Of a stretch of 64,000 nucleotides of DNA, positions 56,157 through 64,000 are shown in pieces (position 1 is the stretch's first letter; the number at the start of each line of letters is the position of its first letter). The notes below the pieces were generated by a model. That model was not told where the DNA came from and made no database searches. It saw only the letters and a list, made by a program, of their open reading frames with translations. Source of the DNA: Euphorbia lathyris. Taxonomy: Eukaryota > Streptophyta > Magnoliopsida > Malpighiales > Euphorbiaceae. The stretch covers positions 31,188,531-31,252,530 of the forward strand of contig NC_088910.1 of assembly GCF_963576675.1 (NCBI RefSeq). Reading direction: 5' to 3'. Position numbers and translations under genes: made by a program.

Positions 56157-57010
56157 TTATCTTTTTTCGGCAATCGGAAGAGGAGAAAGAAGGAGAAGCG
56201 AATGACGGCGATATGAAGAGGAGGAGAAGAAGACGAACGGCAAACGGAAGAGGAGGAAGAAGGCGACCCTTTTTCCGACAATCGCGTCCCAATATATATT
56301 GTTTCTCTTCCTTTTTCATGTTTTTACTGGTCGTGCGAACCCCAAAAACAGTGGTATTATTATCTGAAAATGCATTTTGGTTGGAATATCAGTTTCAGAT
56401 TTTTTTTCCGACAGTGTTGATATCTGTAGATATTTGTCGATATCGACAAATATTGTAGATATCTACAGATATCTACAAATATCTATAGATATGGACATTG
56501 TCGGGGAAAAATCTGAAACTGATATTCCAACCAAAATGCATTTTCAGATAACAATACCACTGTTTTTGGGGTTCGCAAAACATGAAAAAGGAAGAGAAAC
56601 AATATATATTGGGACGAGATTGCCGGAAAAAGGGTCGCCTTCTTCCTCCTCTTCCGTTCGCCGTTCACCTTCTTCTCCTCATCTTCCTATCGGCGACATT
56701 CGCTTCTCCTTCTTTCTCCTCGTCGTTCGCTTCTCCTTCTTTCTCCTCGCCGTTCGCTTCTCCTCCTCTTCCTATCGCCGCCTTTCTCTTCTCCACCTCT
56801 TTGAGTGTGCCGCCGTCGCTTCTCGTTCTTCCTCCTCTTCCTATCGCAGCGTTTGATATGTTAGAGAGATGAAGTTCTGTTTAGAAAAAAGATGAGGGCA
56901 AAGATGGAAGTTGTCTGAATGGAATATGTTAGTCTTATAATTTTTTTTTTTTGAAAGAGGCTAGAAATGTAATCTAACCCCTTAAAATGGGCTAGTTTAG
57001 TAATTCTCCC
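56157..57010. mobile_element. Fold-back Mutator-like element, left end lost
   Basis: The right end read on the minus strand is GGGAGAATTACTAAACTAGC, a typical Mutator-like terminus, and is followed by ttaaaaaga. No matching left terminus or duplication exists. Comparison with copy 1 of the duplication shows flanking sequence was deleted on the left. Inside is a near-perfect inverted repeat (56218-56665) and a short tandem repeat rich in cgttcgcttctcc (56690-56790). The ORFs here are by-products of the repeats. Confidence 0.65.
56218..56665. repeat. Large palindrome (arms about 220 bp)
   Basis: Left arm 'ggaggagaag...gcgaccctttttccg...ggttggaatatcag' returns as its reverse complement on the right. 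The centre is tttgtcgatatcgacaaa at about 56433-56450, flanked by gatatctacagatat-type short palindromes. Confidence 0.82.
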
Positions 57011-57050
57011 TTAAAAAGATGTTTATAACTTTTATTTCTTATTCTTAATA

Positions 57051-57055
57051 AACAC
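57051..57055 (+). repeat. Left target duplication (aacac) of solo LTR
   Basis: aacac, repeated at 58572-58576. Confidence 0.85.
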
Positions 57056-57333
57056 TGTTAAGCCCAAAATATACCTAAAATATCATACATAAATACGTTA
57101 AATTTACATTGAAATCGTGCTAATTATATTCATTTGGAATACTTTTACGTATTTATTTACTTCTTTGATGCAAGGTACTTAATTATTTGGTTAAATCCAA
57201 ATAGGAGCGAAAACAGAGCGAAAACGGAGCTAAAATGGAGGAAAAACCTAAAAAACGTACCGAGAACGCATAACGGCCAGAAGAACGCTCAAGAAGGACG
57301 AAAAGCAGTCGAGAGACAAGGAAAATTCTCTCT

Positions 57334-57368
57334 GTCGCGACTGAGATTTTGAGAATCTCAGTCGCGAC
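57334..57368. repeat. U3 hairpin 1 in solo LTR
   Basis: 15-bp perfect arms gtcgcgactgagatt / aatctcagtcgcgac with a 5-base loop, upstream of the LTR TATA box. Confidence 0.9.
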
Positions 57369-57423
57369 CTACGGAAGCCAGCTCGGGAGAAAAACGAAGT
57401 TTTCACTCGTCCCTATACCCCCT

Positions 57424-57458
57424 GTCGCGACTGAGATTTTCAGAATCTCAGTCGCGAC
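57424..57458. repeat. U3 hairpin 2 in solo LTR
   Basis: Same 15-bp arms as hairpin 1 with loop ttcag. Pairing extends two more bases on each side (ctg...cag). Confidence 0.9.
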
Positions 57459-58571
57459 AGCGAACCATTCTGCACACAAAACACATGTTTTAAATCGAAA
57501 AAACGCGTCTGTTCGTTCGGATAAAAGCAACCCTTCACCAGCGGACACGACCCGTCATTTACAACCCTTCAACAACTATAAATAAGTGATCCATTTCAGA
57601 AATCAAGGTTGGAAAAAGTTAGAGAAATTAGAGAAGAAAGTTATTATGTTGAGTTTCTGATTCAGAAAAGAATCAGAAAGTTAGATTTCATTTCTGTGTA
57701 AACAATCGTGCTGTACACGAATTGTTATTAGATTAGTTACAAACAGTATTAGTTTAGTTTTCATTTTGGTAGTAGACGAGATCAGTCTCTATTCCGAAGA
57801 TCCAGCGAGAAGAATTGACGGCTGAAGTGCATGAGGTTTGACGCACCTACGGAGTTTGAGAGAAAGATTGACAACCCGGATCTCAAAGTTTTCGTTGCAA
57901 TGCTATCCAAGTTTCTACTTCTCTGTTAACTTGTGAAAATTCACATTTCATTAATGATATACCTATTTATTCAATATATTCTTACTGTTGATTATTTTGA
58001 TATTGTTCTGATAAAATGATTTTCAAAATGATAAATCGGTGTTTTTATTAAAACGTTCTATTCCATCTTATTCATATAAGAACTTTGTTGAACACTTGAC
58101 AGATTTAGTTTTTATGGATGATATGATCGCTGATCGTGGCTTATCAGACATAAAATACTAGTTTGATTAAGGTAGCAATCTGCTCCGATCCAGAGAGATT
58201 TCTACGGTTCAAAGCCATTTAATTGAATAAATCGCTATATTGTTACATGTCCATAATCTTTACAAAGTTAAAGTTGCTTTCTTTGCTTTATGAAAATAAG
58301 TTTTATACCTTCTATTTATTCCAATTACGGAAGTATCTGTTTTGTAATCAAAATTCCAAAACAAAACTGTTCTCTAAACTCGATATAATCCTTCTATCTA
58401 ATCCTAATTTACCAAAACCAATTCCATCAATTAAAACGCATTTCTTTTATTAAACCTAAACACGTGACTAAACCGAATTAAATAAAGTTTTAGTTAAAAA
58501 GCGTTCCCTGTGGGTTCGATATCTTTTATTACTACAAGCGTATACCGTGCACTTGCGAAAATCGCTCAACA

Positions 58572-58576
58572 AACAC
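58572..58576 (+). repeat. Right target duplication (aacac) of solo LTR
   Basis: aacac, identical to 57051-57055. Confidence 0.85.
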
Positions 58577-58972
58577 TTTTAACTCATATTTAAAATTAAA
58601 AAATATAAAGTAGGTCTGAAAAGTTTTCACTCTCACTTTATTTTATGTATATACTAGTCGAAAACCCGTGCGATGCACGGGGTATGAAACTTTTATATAA
58701 TTTAGATAAATAAATAAATTGACATATTTACTTTTAAATAATTTATATCATGCTATGAAAAAAAATTTATATTATGTATATTTGAAATTAATATATATTT
58801 TTTAATGATAATTCAAATTAAATTAATTTTAAAAATAATTGACTACTCTTTTTATAGAATTTTAACTAAAGATGAATGATTTATTTATTTTTACAAAATT
58901 CAATGATTTGTATTTTTTAGGAATTTTAATACATTTTCATATTCCAAATATTCTGTGAAACAATAATAATAA

Positions 58973-58980
58973 AATAGCAG
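58973..58980 (+). repeat. Left target duplication (aatagcag) of LINE in Helitron
   Basis: aatagcag, repeated at 60416-60423 after the A-rich tail. In Helitron copy 1 the site occurs once (ctgctatt, about 7206-7213). Confidence 0.85.
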
Positions 58981-60415
58981 AGTGGCTTGATCATCAGGAT
59001 AAGCGTTCACGCTTTAATTCTGTTGATGATTTTTTGGTAAATTCGGAGTGACTTGACTTAAGTACTCTTCCTTTGGTTGTTCAAGACAACATTCGTTCTA
59101 TTCGCAGGGGTATGGATGATTTTGATTTCTGTGCTTGGCAGCCCTCTACGAAGGGTATTTTCTCTGCCAAAGAGTACTATTCGACTATCAGTCCTAGTTC
59201 CTCCTCGGTGGATTGGTATAAATTTGTTTGGAATGCTCACACTCCCCCCTCTCGTTCCTTCACTTTCTGGAGAGTTTTGCATGGCCGGGTTCCAACTCAC
59301 AACCTCCTTCAGCGTCTTGGATTCTCCTTTGCCTCTCGTTGTGCTCTTTGTGGCAGGGATGCTGAATCCATTAACCACTTATTCATTAGCTGTTCTTTTG
59401 CAGATTCTCTTTGGAGGGCACTTGAGATTCATTTTGAATGCTCTTTGCATCGGTATTCCCAATTCACCCACTTCCTCAGCGCTCTTCGTAGCATTCATTT
59501 TGGCTCTCAGGTGTCGATGATCTGGCGTGTTGCCACTGTCTCTTGCATATGGTTAATCTGGCATTGTAGGAATGAAGCAATCTTTAAGGAAGTTTCTCCT
59601 TCTATTCAACACTCGAAGGTCACCCTTTTTCGAATGATTCAAGAGTCCTTTGCCATTTCTAAAGGTTTTTGTTCTTCACGGAGAGATGTTGTTATTTTAT
59701 CCCGTCTTCTTGCTTCTCCTAGGCCGCCCCCTGCTCCCAATATTATTCCGGTCCATTGGCTTAAACCTCCTCCGGGATGGGTTAAAGTCAATGTGGATGG
59801 CTCTACTTTTGGCACTCCAGGCGAGGCAGGAGCGGGAGATATTTTTCGCAACTATCGAGGATTTTCCAAAGGCTGTTTTGCTTTTTCTACCTCCCCTTCT
59901 TTTGCTTATATGGCTGAATTGAGAGCCGCTATTTTCGCAATTGATCTTGCTTGGGAGAAAAATTGGCATCAGCTTTGGATTGAGTCAGACTCTTTGTACG
60001 TTGTTAATATGCTTAGACATCGTTCCATGGATGTTCCTTGGAGTATTCGTCAGGAGTGGTTGCATTGTCTCAGCATTTGCTCTAGGATGAACATTATTTT
60101 TTCTCACATCTTTAGGGAAGGAAATAGAGTTGCTGATGCGCTGGCTAAGTTTGGAGTCTCTTCCTCAGTGATCAATTGGTGGCCTTCAGCTCATGCTTTT
60201 TGCCACAAGTTTATCAATGATGACATTTGTAGTATTTCTCACCTGCGTTTTTCTTGACTTTCCTATATTTTTCTCCTTCCCCCTTCTTCTTCTCTTGTTC
60301 AAACACTCAATTTTTTTATATATTTATATATTTCGGGTTTGTCAGTTCTTGGGCCATGGGTGCTCAACCCGCCCAAGTTCTGTCTCGTCCCAATTTCTAT
60401 CAAAAAAAAAATAAT
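58981..60415 (+). mobile_element. 5'-truncated LINE inserted in Helitron
   Basis: 1435 bp with a 3' A-rich tail (60401-60415) and an 8-bp target duplication. This is classic 5' truncation. Only the zf-RVT and RNase H end of ORF2 is present. Confidence 0.88.
59073..60257 (+). pseudogene. LINE ORF2 C-terminus: zf-RVT and RNase H
   Basis: Open frame of 394 codons, a fragment because endonuclease and reverse transcriptase are missing. Residues about 30-180 are the zf-RVT region (SFTFWRVLHGRVPTHNLLQR, CALCGRDAESINHLFISC). Residues about 235-375 are an RNase H with all four acidic positions: KVNVDGSTFG, YMAELRAAIF, LWIESDSLY and NRVADALAKFG. The frame is undamaged, so the insertion is fairly recent. 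Although it could be mistaken for a host RNase H-domain gene, the poly(A) tail and target duplication show it is retrotransposed. Confidence 0.88.
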
Positions 60416-60423
60416 AATAGCAG
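60416..60423 (+). repeat. Right target duplication (aatagcag) of LINE
   Basis: Identical to 58973-58980. Confidence 0.85.
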
Positions 60424-60800
60424 ATTAATTAAGAAATATATTAGAATATAATAAAAAAAACTAAAAATTGAATTAAACTATAATTAAAATTAAATATTAT
60501 ATTTACGATACAAAAGAATTACAATATAGGTTAAGCAAAAATTGAATTAAACTACAATTAAAATTAAATATTATATCTACGATACAAAAGAATTACAATC
60601 TATGTTAAAATGGAAGCAACATCAATATATTATTCTATAAACTATTACAATCAATACTTTTCTAATGTTGCATATGAAGAAACTTTATCAATTCAATATG
60701 TTACATATAAAAAAATAAAATTCGTAAGAATTAGTCACAAATTCATCTTGATGATAATTATTTTGGTTGATGGAATTTCATGATCACCAAGTATTCGAAT

Positions 60801-60947
60801 TCAATTATTCATTCTGCTACAATAACCCAATATATCTAATTGAATCAGTTTAAGATGATGATTTCTCCTATTTTCATCTCGTAATATCTCATCAAGACAT
60901 TCGATCAATTTGTTCTTCATTCTTTCACTATATAGAATATCAGCCAT
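60801..60947 (-). CDS. Small ORF (48 aa) in Helitron copy 2
   Basis: Counterpart of 6683-6829, starting MADILYSERMKNKLIE and ending LGYCSRMNN. Still open despite the LINE insertion nearby. Function unknown. Confidence 0.3.
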   Translation of the reverse strand: MADILYSERMKNKLIECLDEILRDENRRNHHLKLIQLDILGYCSRMNN

Positions 60948-61153
60948 ACTCGCAGATATAACTTATTTGACTTCATTAATATTTTCTAATAATTATATAT
61001 TCTTGAATTTTGTAAGTAAGAAAAATAAACAAAAGAATTGAAAAAAAATGAAGGGACGAAAAAGATAATTAGGAGAGAACCATCTTCCTCTCGGGTTTTT
61101 TTTTTGAAAATAAGAGAGAATGTCGAGATATAAGCGTATAAAGAGGAGAGTGA

Positions 61154-62020
61154 AAATATCAAAGTTGTATTTTTGGGAAAAAAAATCATTAACTTTACAA
61201 AAAAAAAATCATTAACTTTACAAAAAAAATCAAATTTTATGTAAAACCGTTGAACTTTACATAAATCTTCTATTTTTAGACACAATTAACATAAATTTGG
61301 ACGAATTTACGTAAAGTTGTATTTTTGGGAAAAAAATGCAATTTTGGATAAAATTGAATTTTACATAAAACCTTTGAACTTTACGTAAATTTTCTATTTT
61401 TAGACATTATTTATGTAAGATTGGTATTAATTTAAGAAATTATTTTTTTAACAAAAAAAGTTCATCAAGTTTAGGAAAAATCGAATTTTACGTAAATCAC
61501 ATAATTTTAGGAATAATTTACGTAAAGTTATTATTTTATAAAAAAACATCTTTAACTTCACGAAAAAATGAGTTTTGCATGAAACCCTTGAACTTTATGT
61601 AAATCTTATACTATTAGACATAATTTACGTAAAGTGAGACTGAATTTACAAAATCGAGTTTCACGGAAAATATTTTCCTTTTAAGAAATACTAAATTTGC
61701 TAAATTTATAAATAAAATATAAATTAGTTAACAAATAAAATTAGTTTTATTTATATGAGAATTAATTAACGTAAAGTTATTTTATAAAAAAATCTCCAAC
61801 TTCACAAAACTATGATATTTACTTAAAACCTTTTAATTTTACATGAATCCTCTACTGATAGACTTAATTTATGTAAAGTAATACTAAATTTATATAAAGT
61901 TGTTATTTTACAAATAAAATTATTAAATTTCCCAAAAATCGAGTTTCACGTAAAATATTTGCTTTTTACGAAAATTATTTAGTGTTATTTACTAAATTTA
62001 TAAATAAAATATAAATTAAT
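61154..62020. repeat. Degenerate AT-rich repeats related to satellite
   Basis: Irregular copies of phrases such as tttacgtaaa, 'acttta(c/t)gtaaat' and 'ttttacataaaacc' without fixed spacing, leading into the regular satellite. No gene. Confidence 0.55.
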
Positions 62021-64000
62021 TAGCAAATAAAATTATTTTTTATTAATATTTAAAGAAAAAAGAATTACTTGAGTAAAAATGTACTAATTTTACAAAAATT
62101 TGTAAAGGTTTTATGGATTTTACGTAAAGTAGTGTTAATTTACGTAAAGTGGTTTGGTGGATAGAATTAAAATTATTTTTTATTAATAATTTAACAAAAA
62201 TAATTAATTTACGAAAAATTGTACAAATGTTACGGAAATTTGTAAATGTTTTATAGATTTTCTGTAAAGTAGTGTTAATTTCCGTAAAGTGGTTTGGTGG
62301 ATAGAATTAAAATTATTTTTTTGTTAATAATTTAACAAAAATTTATTACTTTACGTAAAATTGTACAAATGTTACGAAAATTTGTAAAGGTTTTATTGAT
62401 TTTACGTAAAGTAGTGTTAATTTACGTAAAGTGGTTTGGTGGATAGAATTAAAATTATTTTTTATTAATAATTTACCAAAAATAATTAATTTACGTAAAA
62501 TTGTACAAATATTACGGAAATTTGTAAATGTTTTATAGATTTTATGTAAAGTAGTGTTAATTTCCGTAAAGTGGTTTGGTGGATATAATTAAAATTATTT
62601 TTTGTTAATAATTTAACAAAAATTTATTACTTTACGTAAAATTGTACAAATGTTACGAAAATTTGTAAAGGTTATATAGATTTTCCGTAAAGTAGTGTCA
62701 ATTTACATAAAGTGGTTTGGTGGATAGAATTAAGATTATTTTTTATTAATAATTTACCAAAAATAATTAATTTACATATAATTTTACAAATATTACGGAA
62801 ATTTTTATAGGTTTTATAGATTTTCCGTAAAGTAGTTTCAATTTACGTAAAGTGGTTTGGTGGATAGAATTAAAATTATTTTTTTATTAATAATTTAACA
62901 AAAAATAATTAATTTACGTAAAATTGTACAAAGTTTACGGAAATTTGTAAAGGTTTTATAGATTTTTCGTAAAGTAGTGTCAATTTATATAAAGTGGTTT
63001 GGTGGATAGAATTAAAATTATTTTTTATTAATAATTTACCAAAAATAATTAATTTACGTAAAATTGTACAAATATTACGAAATTGTTTAAAAGTTTTATA
63101 GATTTTTCGTAAAGTAGTGTCAATTTTCGTAGAGTAGTTTGGTGGATAGAATTAAAATTATTTTTTATTAATAATTTAACAAAAAATAATTAATTTACGT
63201 AAAATTGTACAAAGTTTACGGAAATTTGTAAAGGTTTTATAGATTTTCCGTAAAGTAGTGTCAATTTACGTAAAGTGGTTTGGTGGATAGAATTAAAATT
63301 ATTTTTTATTAATAATTTACCAAAAATAATTAATTTGCGTGAAATTATACAAATATTACGAAATTTTTTAAAGGTTTTATAGATTTTCCGTAAAGTAGTG
63401 TCAATTTTCGTAAAGTGGTTTGGTGGATAGAATTAAAATTATTTTTTCTTAATAATTTAACAAAAAATAGTTAATTTACATAAAATTATAGAAATGTTAC
63501 GGAAATTTGTAAAGGTTTTATAGATTTTCCGTATAGTAGTGTCAATTTACGTAAAGTGGTTTGATGTACAGAATTAAAATTATTTTTTATTAATAATTTA
63601 CCAAAAATAATTAATTTACATAAAATTGTACAAAGTTTACGGAAATTTTTAAAGGTTTTATAGATTTTTCGTAAAGTAGTATCAATTTCGTAAAGTGATT
63701 TGGTGGATATAATTAAAATTATTTTTTTAATAATTTACCAAAAATTTATTACATTACATAAATTGTACAAAGTTTACGGAAATTTGTAAATTTTTTATAG
63801 TGTCAATTTACCTAAAGTTGTTTGGTGGATAGAATTAAAATTATTTTATTTATTAATAATTTAACAAAAAAAAATTAATTTACGTAAAATTGTACAAAGT
63901 TTACAGAAATTTGTAAAGGTTTTATAGATTTTCCGTAAAGTAGTGTCAATTTACGTAAAGTGGTTTGGTGGATAGAATTAAAATTATTTTTTATTAATAA
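62021..64000. repeat. AT-rich satellite, unit about 141 bp, running off the window
   Basis: The marker ggtttggtgg(atag) recurs at 62151, 62291, 62433, 62573, 62714, 62854, 62996, 63136, 63277, 63417, 63558, 63697, about 63819 and 63962. The spacing is 139-143 bp with one shortened unit (about 122 bp). Each unit has aaaattattttttattaata, ta(a/c)caaaaa, tttacgtaaaattgtac, a ttacgg block, ttataga(t)tttccgtaaag and caatttacgtaaag. Alternate units carry 'aac' or 'acc', giving a dimer of about 281 bp. Confidence 0.93.

Larger units (their letters stand above)
57056..58571 (+). mobile_element. Solo LTR, Tat/Athila-type Ty3/gypsy
   Basis: 1516 bp, TGTTAAGCCC ... AATCGCTCAACA, flanked by aacac. It ends with the 'cctgtgggttcgatatc...attactacaagcg...gtgcacttgcg' block found at the 3' end of Tat/Athila LTRs. 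TATA box ctataaataag at 57576-57586. No internal region, so it is the product of LTR-LTR recombination. The uninterrupted site is present in duplication copy 1 (near 49390). Confidence 0.88.
54405..58652 (+). repeat. Segmental duplication, copy 2, with two later insertions
   Basis: Homologous to 47495-49462, interrupted by a fold-back Mutator-like element (about 56157-57010) and a solo LTR (57056-58571). The homology stops exactly at the Helitron boundary at 58653. Confidence 0.78.
58654..61153 (-). mobile_element. Non-autonomous Helitron, copy 2, split by a LINE
   Basis: Reverse-complement relative of 6480-7532. On the minus strand it ends with hairpin CCCGTGC-gat-GCACGGG, then CTAG followed by T (58653). 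The 5' end is near 61153. It is interrupted by a LINE at 58981-60415. Without the LINE it is about 1.07 kb, the same length as copy 1. Confidence 0.78.

Noticed and set aside
56213..56872. Arginine- and serine-rich ORFs on both strands
   Set aside because: They arise from the palindrome and the short cgttcgcttctcc repeats. No domain is visible and the frames overlap on both strands.
59073..60257. RNase H-domain ORF as a host gene
   Set aside because: It is bounded by an A-rich tail and an 8-bp target duplication and interrupts a Helitron, so it is a 5'-truncated LINE.
62021..64000. Regular repeats as a CRISPR-like array
   Set aside because: Units are about 141 bp of near-identical AT-rich sequence with no unique spacers, and the DNA is plant nuclear. 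It is a satellite.

Overview
This is nuclear DNA from a flowering plant, most likely a eudicot. It is AT-rich, has GT-AG introns, and carries two recognisable cellular genes in a sea of plant transposable elements. I cannot name the species. The cellular genes are ATG3, the E2-like enzyme of ATG8 lipidation (nine coding exons, 8455-12037, intact, 314 aa), and a small secreted PLAT/LH2-domain protein (two exons, 49601-50907, intact, 174 aa).

Left flank (1-8.3 kb): a decayed Ty3/gypsy 3' end with its LTR (1-2689); a Mutator-like element with 257-bp terminal inverted repeats and a perfect 9-bp target duplication that carries fragments of two host genes (Pack-MULE, 3219-4880); a 281-bp tandem duplication; a non-autonomous Helitron (about 6480-7532); and a 3' scrap of a LINE. 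ATG3 follows, with a 720-bp hAT-type element in intron 2.

Centre (13.15-47.26 kb): a four-layer nest. A 5'-truncated LINE is split by a Copia element of Sirevirus type on the + strand (15514-46917). That element's pol gene is split by a second, related Copia element on the - strand (20208-31117, target duplication gggct). Its 3' LTR is split by an Athila-type Gypsy element on the - strand (37893-46558, target duplication agagg) that has gag and an extra ORF but no pol. LTR divergence counted by eye agrees with the nesting order (outer about 25 differences, inner Copia about 18, Athila about 11). All three LTR elements look unable to move on their own.

Right flank (47.3-64 kb): the PLAT gene lies between two copies of a diverged segmental duplication (47495-49470 and 54405-58652), each holding the same truncated Copia gag fragment. 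The second copy was later hit by a fold-back Mutator-like element, a Tat/Athila-type solo LTR (target duplication aacac) and a second Helitron copy in opposite orientation, which itself holds a 5'-truncated LINE with a poly(A) tail and target duplication. The window ends in an AT-rich satellite with a unit of about 141 bp and an alternating dimer (about 281 bp), running off the right edge.

I found no new enzyme system. The most useful leads are the Pack-MULE, the palindromic arrays just upstream of the TATA box in two different Gypsy LTR families, the odd 5' junction of the outer Copia element, the shared extra ORF type in Copia and Gypsy elements, and the dimeric satellite.
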